Below, one piece after another: positions 7,266 to 16,798 of a stretch of DNA of 37,863 bases. Position 1 is the stretch's first letter. Every line of letters starts with the position of its first letter. The notes under the pieces are model-generated. The model saw only the letters and a list, made by a program, of their open reading frames with translations. It was not told where the DNA came from and made no database searches. The stretch lies in assembly GCA_910584795.1 (NCBI GenBank), contig CAJUBZ010000015.1:1-37863 (forward strand), in the 5' to 3' direction. The DNA is from an uncultured Eubacterium sp. Its GTDB lineage: Bacteria; Bacillota; Clostridia; Lachnospirales; Lachnospiraceae. The translations under genes were made by a program, and so were the position numbers.

Positions 7266-10200
7266 ATGAAGAGAAGAATAATTACTATTGTAATTGCATT
7301 GGTAGTCATTGTTGCGGCTGTGTGTACTCTTACCCTGACAGGTGGTGAGGCTACATATATTAAGGATGTAGACAGCCAAAAACTAGATGAAGCATATAAA
7401 TTGTTAAATACATCATATTTAGACGAAGGTGAAGAGGCAGAGGTGTATTATACAGATTACATTAAACAGCACACTGAACCTGGTCAGGGCAACTATGATG
7501 CAGTTTTAAACAATGGCATTGATGCAAAAAGGTATTATCAGAAGAATAAAACTAATGATTCTGTTCCGGAGAAAGTAAAAGATTACAATGGACAGATGAA
7601 AGAATTAGATTATAGAGATGTTGCGGAATATAAAGTAAACGTAGCAAAAGATGGTCTTTATTATCTCAATCTTGATTATATTTCTGTTGGAAATTCATTG
7701 TCAGATTATACAATAAGTACATCTGTAAATGGAAAACAGCAATATACCGAAATGAAAACCATTGCATTACCTATTATTTGGGAAGATGCAGGAAAAGCTG
7801 ATTTTGTCGGCAGTGATGACAAAAAGAAGTTTCCTGTAGATAGTTACGGAGATGAAATGGCTCCAAGTCAGAACAGAGTACAGGAGTGGATAAATACATA
7901 TATTTATAACAACACTTATGTTTCAAGTACTCCTTTAGCATTTGACTTGAAAAAGGGCGAGAATATTATTCGAATTGAAAATGTTTCTTCAGGTGGGTTG
8001 GCACTTGGCAACATGAAGGTTGAAGCAGCTACAGACAATAATATCTCGTATAAAGAATATGCAGCAAAACACAGCGATGCAGAACTTGTAAAAGACTCAG
8101 AAAATGCATTAGAGATTGACGCTGTATATTATTCAAAGAAAAATTCTACAGATGCTATTTATGGCACTGAAGCAAAAGATTCACTTACAAGATTCAACAT
8201 AGATTATGAAAAATTAAATACATTGGGATGGGCAGCAGCAGGTATTGAAGTTACATATACATTCAATGTAAAGAAAACAGGTAATTACAATATCACATTC
8301 CATTACAGCAATGGCAAAAAGGAGTTTCAGGCATTTGAAACAATCAAACTGGATGGACAGGTTCCTTTTAAAGAATTATACAATTATGCATTTGAACCGG
8401 TTTCATCAGGATATGATAATGTAACATTGGCAGATAAAGATGGAAAGAGTTATAACTTCTATTTAACAGAAGGAGTTCATACCATTTCCATTAAACAGGA
8501 AAATCAGCCGGTAATGGAAGCATATACATATGCTTTAATTATGCAGAAACATATTACAGATTTTCAGTTGGAAATCACAAAGATAACAGGTAGTGATGTT
8601 GATACAGAACGTAATTGGAAGATGACAAAGTATATTCCAAATATTATGAAATATCTGGAGTCTTATGAAACAATAATTCAGCATATCAGATTCTTGCTTC
8701 AGGATTATTCACCAAATGGAAATAGTGGAGCAATATTGACATATTTAGATCAGGCAGAAGAGTATATTGAGACAATGAAAGAATATCCGGATGATATTGC
8801 ACTTCATACTGCAGAATTAACAGGTGCAGACAACTCAATCTTAGTTGCGTTGAGTAACTTTACAACAGAGGTAACATCTAATGACTTTACACTGGATAGA
8901 ATTTATATTACAGGTGATGAAGGTCAGGTCGAAAGAGCTAATTCATCTATGGGAGGTTCTTTATGGACATCTATTAGAACGCTTGTAAATACTTTCACAT
9001 CTGAAAAGTATGCTACAACAGTAGAGGATGATGAAAACACAATTACCATCTGGGTTAACAGAGCGATTACTCACGTTGATTTATTACAGAAGATGGCAGA
9101 CACAGAGTTTGTTCCATATTATAAGGAAAAGACAGGAAAAGATATTAAGGTGAAAGTATCTACTATGCCTGATGTAGGTAAATTGACATTAGCGATTGCA
9201 GCTGATGAAACACCGGATATCGCATTAGGACTTATGTCATATGTACCGTTTGATTTGTCAAGCCGTGGTGCTTTATATGATTTATCACAGTTTGATGATT
9301 TCTGGACAACGGCCAGAAGATTCCCGACAGGTGCGTTTGTATCTTATGTATACAATGAAGGAGTTTACGCTGTGCCGGAAACTACAGATTTTAACACAGT
9401 AGTTTACAGAACAGACATTTTTGAAAGCTTAGGACTTGAAGTGCCTGATACTTGGGAGGAGTTAATTGACATTCTTCCAACATTACAGAGATACGGAATG
9501 AACTTCTATCATAATATCGCTAATGGACAAACAGGATATAAATGGTTCTATCAGACAGCGCCGTTAGCGCTTCAAAACGGTGGTGAACTATATGTTCAGG
9601 ATGATAAAGGACTTGTTACAACCGGTATTGATACAAAGAAATCGGTAAAAGGTTTACAGTTATTAGGAGATTTATTTACAAAGTATTCTTTGGAGACATC
9701 AGTTCAGAACTTCTTTAACTCTTTCAGATATTCCGTAAATCCTATTGGAATTATTGGTATGGAAGATTACACATTGATTAAGAATGGTGCTCAGGAATTA
9801 AATGGTAAATGGGCTATCTCAAAATATTTGGGAACAGAACAGGAAGACGGACAGATTAACAGAACATTCGTAGCTAATGGTACAGGCGGTGTTATCTTTA
9901 AGGGAACAAAGAAGAAGGATGCATCTTGGGAGTTCTTAAAATGGTGGACGAGTAAAGATGTTCAGACAGAATATACATACACACTTCGTTCTTCTTATGG
10001 AAAAACATTCTTCTGGTTATCAGCGAACAGAGCAGCATTGGAGAATAATCCAATGGATGAAGCTGACAAGAAGATTATTACAGAGCAGGTGAATTGGGTT
10101 ACAGACGTGACAAGAACACCGGGTCAGTACCTGCTTGAAAGAACTATTTCAAATATATGGACAACGATGGTATTTGACGGTACATCGGCTCAGGTAGCAA

Positions 10201-10379
10201 CAGATGAAGCCAAGAACGATGTAAATAAAGAGATTGTACGTAAAATGCAGGAACTTGGATACTATGACGCAAATGGTAAAATGGTTGAAAAATTCAAGCT
10301 GCAAGGTTATGACTGGATTAAACAAAATCAGGAGAATGCAAAAGCAAATCCGGAAGAGGAGGTAAAGGCAAATGAGTAG
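7266..10379 (+). CDS. Giant membrane-tethered solute-binding protein with N-terminal beta-sandwich modules
   Basis: This 1037-aa protein begins with one transmembrane segment (residues 5-24) that lacks a proper lipobox, so it is probably tethered rather than lipidated. Residues about 60-250 and 300-450 read as beta-sandwich modules of carbohydrate-binding type, and a helical stretch lies near 470-560. The C-terminal part (about 590-1000) is a family-1 solute-binding fold: TITIWVNRAI, DETPDIALGL, then VPDTWEELIDILPTLQRYG. Solute-binding proteins are normally less than half this size. Start ATG 7266 has AAAGGA upstream; an in-frame ATG at 7230 lies within the preceding hairpin and lacks a ribosome site. 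The stop overlaps the next start by 8 bases, pointing to translational coupling with the permease. Confidence 0.82.
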   Translation: MKRRIITIVIALVVIVAAVCTLTLTGGEATYIKDVDSQKLDEAYKLLNTSYLDEGEEAEVYYTDYIKQHTEPGQGNYDAVLNNGIDAKRYYQKNKTNDSVPEKVKDYNGQMKELDYRDVAEYKVNVAKDGLYYLNLDYISVGNSLSDYTISTSVNGKQQYTEMKTIALPIIWEDAGKADFVGSDDKKKFPVDSYGDEMAPSQNRVQEWINTYIYNNTYVSSTPLAFDLKKGENIIRIENVSSGGLALGNMKVEAATDNNISYKEYAAKHSDAELVKDSENALEIDAVYYSKKNSTDAIYGTEAKDSLTRFNIDYEKLNTLGWAAAGIEVTYTFNVKKTGNYNITFHYSNGKKEFQAFETIKLDGQVPFKELYNYAFEPVSSGYDNVTLADKDGKSYNFYLTEGVHTISIKQENQPVMEAYTYALIMQKHITDFQLEITKITGSDVDTERNWKMTKYIPNIMKYLESYETIIQHIRFLLQDYSPNGNSGAILTYLDQAEEYIETMKEYPDDIALHTAELTGADNSILVALSNFTTEVTSNDFTLDRIYITGDEGQVERANSSMGGSLWTSIRTLVNTFTSEKYATTVEDDENTITIWVNRAITHVDLLQKMADTEFVPYYKEKTGKDIKVKVSTMPDVGKLTLAIAADETPDIALGLMSYVPFDLSSRGALYDLSQFDDFWTTARRFPTGAFVSYVYNEGVYAVPETTDFNTVVYRTDIFESLGLEVPDTWEELIDILPTLQRYGMNFYHNIANGQTGYKWFYQTAPLALQNGGELYVQDDKGLVTTGIDTKKSVKGLQLLGDLFTKYSLETSVQNFFNSFRYSVNPIGIIGMEDYTLIKNGAQELNGKWAISKYLGTEQEDGQINRTFVANGTGGVIFKGTKKKDASWEFLKWWTSKDVQTEYTYTLRSSYGKTFFWLSANRAALENNPMDEADKKIITEQVNWVTDVTRTPGQYLLERTISNIWTTMVFDGTSAQVATDEAKNDVNKEIVRKMQELGYYDANGKMVEKFKLQGYDWIKQNQENAKANPEEEVKANE

Positions 10380-11313
10380 TGAAGCTGTAGCTGTAAAAAA
10401 AGCGAAAAGTTCAAAGAAATTTACTCAGACTGAAGGATTTCATTCATTTTTACTTTTACTTCCTTATGGTTTGTTATTCTTTGCATTTATCTTATTGCCG
10501 ATTATTATTGCAGTAGGATTGTCTTTTACATATTTTGATGTTATTAATACGCCGTCTTTTGCAGGAATGAGCAATTATATAACATTGATTACAGGTGACG
10601 AAGTATTTATGAAATATGTTCTTCCGAATACCGTACTCTATGCTTTAGTAGTAGGTGTCGGTGGTTATGTATTATCATTTATTATGGCGTGGATTTTGGC
10701 GCAGGTTACTCCAAGAGCCAGAACCTTATATGCCCTTGCAATGTACACACCTTCTATGGTAGGTCAGATTATGATTCAGGTTATCTGGAAAACAATCTTT
10801 TCCGGTGATCAGAGTGGTCTTGCAAATGCGTATTTGCAAAAACTTGGAATTATTAATCAGCCGATACAGTGGTTGATTTCTTCAGACTATTTCATGATTA
10901 TTATGATATTTGTATCATTGTGGTCATCTATGGGAATCGGCTTCCTCTCCATGCTTTCCGGTATTATGAATATCGATCAGGAGTTATACGAAGCTGCATA
11001 TGTAGATGGTATTAAGAATAGAGCACAGGAGATCATCTATATTACGGTACCTTCTATGAAACCACAGATGTTATTCGGTGCGGTTATGTCGATTGTAAAC
11101 GCATTTAACATGGGATGGATTGGTGTAGCTTTAGCAGGAGCGAACCCGACACCGGAGTATTCCGGACAGTTGATTGCAAACCATATTGATGATTTCGCAT
11201 TTGTAAGATACGAGATGGGCTATGCAGCAGCAGTTTCCGTAGCACTCTTGTGTCTGGTATGGGTATGTAGTCAGGTAGCAAACAAATTATTTACAGAAAA
11301 AGATGAGTATTAG
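10372..11313 (+). CDS. ABC sugar permease, MalF type (pair 1)
   Basis: The 313-aa inner-membrane protein has six predicted membrane spans and the cytoplasmic EAA loop EAAYVDGIKNRAQEIIYITVPSMKP, given here only as its key residues E, A, A, D, G and P. It has the usual binding-protein-dependent permease order, with GLLFFAFILLPIIIA near the N-terminus. GAGGAGG precedes the start. It is translationally coupled to the giant binding protein and followed after 16 bases by its MalG-type partner. No ATP-binding protein is encoded in the window, so a shared ATPase of the MsmK type is assumed. Confidence 0.92.
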   Translation: MSSEAVAVKKAKSSKKFTQTEGFHSFLLLLPYGLLFFAFILLPIIIAVGLSFTYFDVINTPSFAGMSNYITLITGDEVFMKYVLPNTVLYALVVGVGGYVLSFIMAWILAQVTPRARTLYALAMYTPSMVGQIMIQVIWKTIFSGDQSGLANAYLQKLGIINQPIQWLISSDYFMIIMIFVSLWSSMGIGFLSMLSGIMNIDQELYEAAYVDGIKNRAQEIIYITVPSMKPQMLFGAVMSIVNAFNMGWIGVALAGANPTPEYSGQLIANHIDDFAFVRYEMGYAAAVSVALLCLVWVCSQVANKLFTEKDEY

Positions 11314-11329
11314 AAAGGAGGAAAAGTAA

Positions 11330-12199
11330 ATGGCAAATTTTCAAGGTAATAGAATTAATCCTTCAAGATTTTCAAAAGGACAGTTAAAATTCCATGCTAT
11401 CGCGTTTCCTTTATCAATATTCATGATTATTCCTGTAATCTATTTGATAAATCAAGCGTTTAAGCCGTTGGGAGAATTATTTAGATTCCCACCAACAATT
11501 TTTGTACAGAATCCGACAATGGATAACTTCAAGAATCTCTTAAATCTGGCAGGTTCCACAGGTATTCCGATGTCGAGATATTTCTTGAATTCGTTGATTG
11601 TAACAGTTCTGACAGTAGTGTTGAACTTAATTATTACAATTATGGCAGCCTATGTTTTCTCGAAGAAAAAATTCAAGATAAAAGGTGCTTTGTGGGAAGT
11701 CAATCAGATGGCTCTTATGTTTGTAGCGACTGCGGTTGCTATTCCAAGATACTTAATTATAGTAAATATTGGTGCATACAACACATGGTTTGCCCATATT
11801 CTTCCGTTGATTGCCATGCCGGTAGGCTTATTCCTGGTGAAACAGTTTGTGGATGGTATACCGGATGCCCTGATAGAGGCAGCAGTAGTAGACGGAGCAG
11901 GAGATATTACGATTTTAAGAAAAGTTATTATTCCTCTTACAAAACCGGCTCTTGCAACTTCGGTAGTGCTGACATTCCAGCAGGTATGGGGTAACGTGGA
12001 AACATCCAATAACTATATAACAAACGAAGCTTTAAGAACGTTGACATATTATGTAAACTCCATTGGTGTTAATAATGCGGTAGCAGCAGCCGGTATGGTT
12101 GCGGCAGCCAACCTGATAATGTTTATTCCAAACCTGGTAATATTCATTTGTATGCAGTCTAAGGTTATGAACACAATGGCAAGTTCAGGTATTAAGTAA
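11330..12199 (+). CDS. ABC sugar permease, MalG type (pair 1)
   Basis: The 289-aa permease has six predicted membrane spans and a canonical EAA loop: EAAVVDGAGD followed by IIPLTKP, with the conserved D, G and P present. An AAAGGAGG ribosome site precedes the ATG. Together with the gene at 10372 it makes the first heterodimeric channel of the cluster. The next gene starts 11 bases downstream. Substrate specificity cannot be read from the sequence; oligo-beta-1,3-glucoside is inferred from context. Confidence 0.92.
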   Translation: MANFQGNRINPSRFSKGQLKFHAIAFPLSIFMIIPVIYLINQAFKPLGELFRFPPTIFVQNPTMDNFKNLLNLAGSTGIPMSRYFLNSLIVTVLTVVLNLIITIMAAYVFSKKKFKIKGALWEVNQMALMFVATAVAIPRYLIIVNIGAYNTWFAHILPLIAMPVGLFLVKQFVDGIPDALIEAAVVDGAGDITILRKVIIPLTKPALATSVVLTFQQVWGNVETSNNYITNEALRTLTYYVNSIGVNNAVAAAGMVAAANLIMFIPNLVIFICMQSKVMNTMASSGIK

Positions 12200-12210
12200 G
12201 GAGGCAGAAG

Positions 12211-14277
12211 ATGAAAAAGATATTAAATAAATCATTAGTTCTGTTCCTGGCACTTACATTTGTAGTGATGTCAGTGCTTCCTGTTTCAGCTTCACAGGCT
12301 ACAAGTTATTCATACACATTAGATGATGAAGGAGACTTGGTAAGAACACAGGATGCTTATCTACCGGACAGAACAATTACAGATTTAGGATTACAAAATC
12401 CGGAAGACATGGTTATTGATGAAAATAACTTTGTGTATATTGCTGATACAGGCAATGCAAGAATTGTGGTTTACAATTTAGATACAGAAAAAGTTGTTAA
12501 GATTTTAAATAAAGACAGCGTAAATGATAGTAAGTTTAGTGGATTTAAAAATCCAAAAGGAATTTACAGAACAAAAGATGGAGAGTTGTATATTGCCGAT
12601 ACTGGTGCAAAAACAGTTTTCCGTTTTGACAAAAATTATAAATATGTAAGACAGTATAATAAGCCGACAGCACCGATTTTTGCTGATACAAACTATGAGC
12701 CAAGTAAGGTGGCTGTAGATAGTGGAAACAATTTATATATTGTTTCAGAAGGTGTATACGCCGGTGTTATTCAGCTGGCGAATACAGGTGAGTTTTTAGG
12801 ATATTTTACTTCTAATAAATCACGTCTTACACCACAGCAGATGTTCCTGAAATTGATCTATACAAAGGAACAGGAGAAAAATTCGGAATTATTAAACACA
12901 CTGCCGTCAACATTCTCTAATGTTTATGTAGACGCAGAAGGTACAGCTTATTCAACATGTATGGGAACTGGCGATGATCTTTTAAAGAAGCATAGTACAG
13001 ACGGTACAAATATGTTTAATAATCCAATTACAACATCTGATGCTTTAACAGATGTAACAGTTGATAAAAATGGTGTTATTTATACATGTGATACAAAGGG
13101 ATTTATCTGGATTTATACAATGGCAGGGGAAGTAATCTTCAATTTTGGAGAGCAGGCTGAAGATAAAGATGTTTCAGGATTGTTTTCCTCTCTTACAACA
13201 ATTGCTATTGATAAAGAAGGAAACATCTGGACAGCAGATGGTGAGAAAGGTTTCTTACAGTCATTTACACCGACGGAATATGCAACAACCATATATACTG
13301 CTTTAAAGGAGTATGAAAATGGTGATTATGAAGAAGCATTAAAAGATTGGAGTTATGTATTAAGACTGAACCAGATGTCTGTGTTAGCCCATAATGGTGT
13401 GGCAAAAGCATACTTCAACTATGAAGAATATGATAAGGCAATGGAACATTTTGAAATTGCCGGTAACAGAGAAGGTTACTCAGACGCATTCTGGGAAGTA
13501 AGAAATAAATCTTTACAGAAAAATTTAAGTACAGCGTTAATTATTATTATCATTCTTGTTGCATTAAAGATTGTTATCGGACTGATTGACAAGAAGAAAG
13601 TAATCAGAAAGAAGCGTAAGGCTTTAGGACAGAAACTTAAAAATATGCCTGTTGTTGGAGAGATTGGATATGCATTTAAGTGTGCAAAACATCCAATTGA
13701 CAGATACTACGATATCCGTGTAGGAAAGAATGGATCACCGCTTGCAGCATTGATTATATATATTGTGTTCTTTGGTGTTTACATGTGGTATCAGACAGGT
13801 AAAGGTTTTATCTATCAGTATACAGATGTAGAAGATATGGATATGGGAGCAGTTGTTGTAGGATTCTTTGCAATTCTGATACTGTTTATTATCTGTAACT
13901 ATCTCGTAACATCTATTACAGATGGTGACGGAACGTTAAAACAGGTATTTATGATTCCGGCATACGGAGTGATGCCTGCAATGTTCAGTATGTTGATTAC
14001 AATTGGTATGTCATATGTTTTAACATATAATGAATCATTTATATTAACAGTTGTGATGTTAATTGGCGTAGGCTGGTCTCTTGCAGTTATTTTTGAGGGA
14101 CTTGCAACAGTACATGATTATGATTTTAAGAAAACGGTTCTCAGTCTAATTATCACAGTCGTGTTTATGTTAATTGCAGCAATCGTAGTTCTTGTAGTAA
14201 TAATTATGTGGGAGAAGTTATATGACTTCTTATTAACAGTAGGAAAGGAGATAATAAGAAATGTTACAGGCTCGTAG
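12211..14277 (+). CDS. NHL beta-propeller / TPR / Yip1-domain membrane protein
   Basis: This 688-aa protein has a signal peptide (1-28). NHL-type propeller blades follow (about 60-365; recurring pattern DENNFVYIADTGNARIVVY, GELYIADTGAKTVFRF). A TPR pair comes next (about 375-430: ALKEYENGDYEEALKDW, YFNYEEYDKAMEHF), then a membrane span near 445-465, a basic loop and a C-terminal Yip1-like bundle of about five spans (490-680). The propeller and TPR would face outside and the Yip1 part sits in the membrane. Such proteins occur beside sugar ABC transporters in Firmicutes, but I know of no defined role. Plausible roles are scaffold between binding proteins and permeases, or glucan-chain guide. 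It overlaps the next gene by 17 bases. Confidence 0.8.
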   Translation: MKKILNKSLVLFLALTFVVMSVLPVSASQATSYSYTLDDEGDLVRTQDAYLPDRTITDLGLQNPEDMVIDENNFVYIADTGNARIVVYNLDTEKVVKILNKDSVNDSKFSGFKNPKGIYRTKDGELYIADTGAKTVFRFDKNYKYVRQYNKPTAPIFADTNYEPSKVAVDSGNNLYIVSEGVYAGVIQLANTGEFLGYFTSNKSRLTPQQMFLKLIYTKEQEKNSELLNTLPSTFSNVYVDAEGTAYSTCMGTGDDLLKKHSTDGTNMFNNPITTSDALTDVTVDKNGVIYTCDTKGFIWIYTMAGEVIFNFGEQAEDKDVSGLFSSLTTIAIDKEGNIWTADGEKGFLQSFTPTEYATTIYTALKEYENGDYEEALKDWSYVLRLNQMSVLAHNGVAKAYFNYEEYDKAMEHFEIAGNREGYSDAFWEVRNKSLQKNLSTALIIIIILVALKIVIGLIDKKKVIRKKRKALGQKLKNMPVVGEIGYAFKCAKHPIDRYYDIRVGKNGSPLAALIIYIVFFGVYMWYQTGKGFIYQYTDVEDMDMGAVVVGFFAILILFIICNYLVTSITDGDGTLKQVFMIPAYGVMPAMFSMLITIGMSYVLTYNESFILTVVMLIGVGWSLAVIFEGLATVHDYDFKKTVLSLIITVVFMLIAAIVVLVVIIMWEKLYDFLLTVGKEIIRNVTGS

Positions 14278-16798
14278 AAAAAGTAAATTTAAAGTTACAG
14301 TCCTTGTTGTTAGTATCTTATGTGTCCTTTCATTAGGTGTGGCAGTTGGTGCGGCATTTCTGAATACAAACAGGGATACAAGACCGGCTCCTGATAAAGT
14401 AACATCAGATATGAAAGTTACTTCTGCATATCAGCTTTTATGTCAGGTTGGAGATTACAAATATTATTTCCGTGATGACAGAGATATCATTGCAGTAGAA
14501 AATACAAAGACAGGATATGTATGGAAGACAGGTATTGATACACCGCTTCCATCACAGATAGAGGAAGCATTTGATATTGTCAAGGACGCAAAAGAAAGTG
14601 GCAGCAATGAAGATATCATTGATTATGCTGATGAGTTAGACCTTGAAGGAACAAATGCACAGAAAATTAAACAGGTGAAGGAAATTGCAAATTCACCGAT
14701 TGACTCTTCTTTCCAGAATGATCAGTATGCAGCATATTCTAATTCGTTATTGACAGTAGAATATTTTACCGGAAGCGGTAAGAGTATGAAAACTACCAGA
14801 GTTTCATCTGCTGCCGAAGATGACAAAGAAGGAACATCAGGATTGAAAGTAGAAGATGAAGCGAAGCATATTTATAAGTTAGAGTGTAAATTTGCTTTAG
14901 ATGACAAAGACTTGGGAGTTAATGTATATATTACTTTCGGTGAAGATGGAAAGATTAACTATAGCGTGCCATATAAAGAAATTACAGGTGATGCTATGGG
15001 GCAGATTAGTAAGGTAGTGATTACACCATTCCTTGGAGCCAGCGGTGGAGCGTTAAAGTACTTCGACAATAAACAGGAAGACTGGGTAAATGTAAAAGCA
15101 AATAAGATTACACCAGGTTATGCCTTAATTCCGGATGGTAGTGGTTCTTTAATCCGATTCCAGGAAAATAAAGCAAAATTTACAGCTTATGAAGGTGCTG
15201 TATATAATGATGACCCATCAAAGCAGTTGACATATAAGTCTGTGGCAGATGATGTTGTTCCGGTAAAAGATCCGACAATGCCTGTATTTGGTATTTCTCA
15301 TGGTGATGGAACTCAGGCGGCCTTTGTAGCATATGCGGATAAAGGTGATGAGTATATGACACTGAATGCAGTGCCGGCATCAACAGATGAAGGCGAAATC
15401 AGATATACATATGCTTATGCAGGATTTACATATAATTCAGAGTTTTATCAGGTTATTAATCAGGCAGGGGAGTCTTATAGAAAAGTACAGGATGAACCGA
15501 ATAAGTTTGATATTGATTTAACATATCAGTTCTTAAGCGGAGATGGAAGTGATGGAACACCATCAGCAGATTATGTTGGTATGGCAAAGGCATATAGACA
15601 ACACTTGATTGACGAGAAAGTTTTAACGGAAATTAAACAGGATGGAAAAGAGATTCCTATCAGAATTGATTTCCTGATGTCAGATTCTAAAAAAGGTGTA
15701 TTCTCCACACAGGAGGTTGCAGTTACATCTGCAAAGGATGTAGATGAAATCTTAGAAAAGCTTTCAAAAGATGGTATTCAAAATATTAATTCCGGTTTGA
15801 TTGGATGGCAGAGCGGTGGTGAAACCATGGCAAAACCAAATAGTACAAGCATATCTGGAAATGTAGGTTCTAAATCAGAGTTTGAAGATTTGATGTCAAA
15901 ATACGCTGAAAAAGGCATTGATATCTCATTCTCAAGAGAATTTGCAACAATTAATGAAGACATGATAAGTTATTACAATAATGCAGCAAAGCATTTAAAT
16001 ACAAAGTATTTGGAAGTAGACCAGTCTACAGTGCTTCCGAAGAATGTACCTGTTGCAGAGTTTGGTTATGCATTACCAAAAAAGACAGCTTCATGGATTA
16101 CAGATTTATATGAAGATTTAGGTGACTACAGTAAATCATTTACTATCGATGGTGCTTCTGATATATTGGTAAGTTCTTATGACAGTGATGGTGTTGAGAA
16201 TACTGTAACAGATGCTATTGCATATTATCAGGATGCTATTGAAAAGATAAAGAAGAATGGAACAAAAGCAAATTTAGTTTCACCAAATAAATATTTATGG
16301 AAGTATACAGACCGTTATCTACAGTCAACAGTAGGAACTTCACAGTATGTATATGAAACAGATACTGTTCCGTTTTTACAGATGGTACTACATGGAACTA
16401 TGGAAGTATATGCACCGTATGCAAACTTCTCGTTCTATAGTACAACAGATCAGTTAAGAATGATTGATTATAATATTAATCCATCATTTGTATTAACAAA
16501 AAAACCATCTTATTTATTATCAGCAACAAAATCTTCTGACTATTATTCAACAGAATTTGAACAGTACGAAGAACTGGTAAAAAATATTTACGCAACAGTA
16601 AATAAACCATTATCACAGGTAATTGGTTACAGCTGGACTGGCAGAAAAGTTCTGGAAGATGGTGTGATTGCAAATACATATGAGAAAGACGGAAATATAA
16701 AGACGGTTATTATCAATTATACAGAAGATGAAATAACCGTAAATGGCAACAAAGTAGCAAAATTAAGTGCTGCAGTTGTGGAAGGAGGTGTTCAATAA
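14261..16798 (+). CDS. DUF5696 family membrane-anchored protein, glycosidase-like
   Basis: The 845-aa protein has one N-terminal membrane span (about 10-33), with the rest predicted outside. An N-terminal beta-rich part (about 50-440) is followed by a stretch resembling a glycoside-hydrolase barrel: RIDFLMSDSKKGVF near 466, GLIGWQSGG, ISFSREFA, then VPFLQMVLHG near 700. A C-terminal beta part ends VIINYTEDEITVNG. I assign DUF5696 from its size, layout and position between Yip1 and permease genes. No catalytic acid pair can be fixed by eye, so it may be a degraded enzyme acting as a binding platform. GGAGATAAT-type ribosome site; the stop overlaps the next ATG by one base. Confidence 0.7.
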   Translation: MLQARRKSKFKVTVLVVSILCVLSLGVAVGAAFLNTNRDTRPAPDKVTSDMKVTSAYQLLCQVGDYKYYFRDDRDIIAVENTKTGYVWKTGIDTPLPSQIEEAFDIVKDAKESGSNEDIIDYADELDLEGTNAQKIKQVKEIANSPIDSSFQNDQYAAYSNSLLTVEYFTGSGKSMKTTRVSSAAEDDKEGTSGLKVEDEAKHIYKLECKFALDDKDLGVNVYITFGEDGKINYSVPYKEITGDAMGQISKVVITPFLGASGGALKYFDNKQEDWVNVKANKITPGYALIPDGSGSLIRFQENKAKFTAYEGAVYNDDPSKQLTYKSVADDVVPVKDPTMPVFGISHGDGTQAAFVAYADKGDEYMTLNAVPASTDEGEIRYTYAYAGFTYNSEFYQVINQAGESYRKVQDEPNKFDIDLTYQFLSGDGSDGTPSADYVGMAKAYRQHLIDEKVLTEIKQDGKEIPIRIDFLMSDSKKGVFSTQEVAVTSAKDVDEILEKLSKDGIQNINSGLIGWQSGGETMAKPNSTSISGNVGSKSEFEDLMSKYAEKGIDISFSREFATINEDMISYYNNAAKHLNTKYLEVDQSTVLPKNVPVAEFGYALPKKTASWITDLYEDLGDYSKSFTIDGASDILVSSYDSDGVENTVTDAIAYYQDAIEKIKKNGTKANLVSPNKYLWKYTDRYLQSTVGTSQYVYETDTVPFLQMVLHGTMEVYAPYANFSFYSTTDQLRMIDYNINPSFVLTKKPSYLLSATKSSDYYSTEFEQYEELVKNIYATVNKPLSQVIGYSWTGRKVLEDGVIANTYEKDGNIKTVIINYTEDEITVNGNKVAKLSAAVVEGGVQ

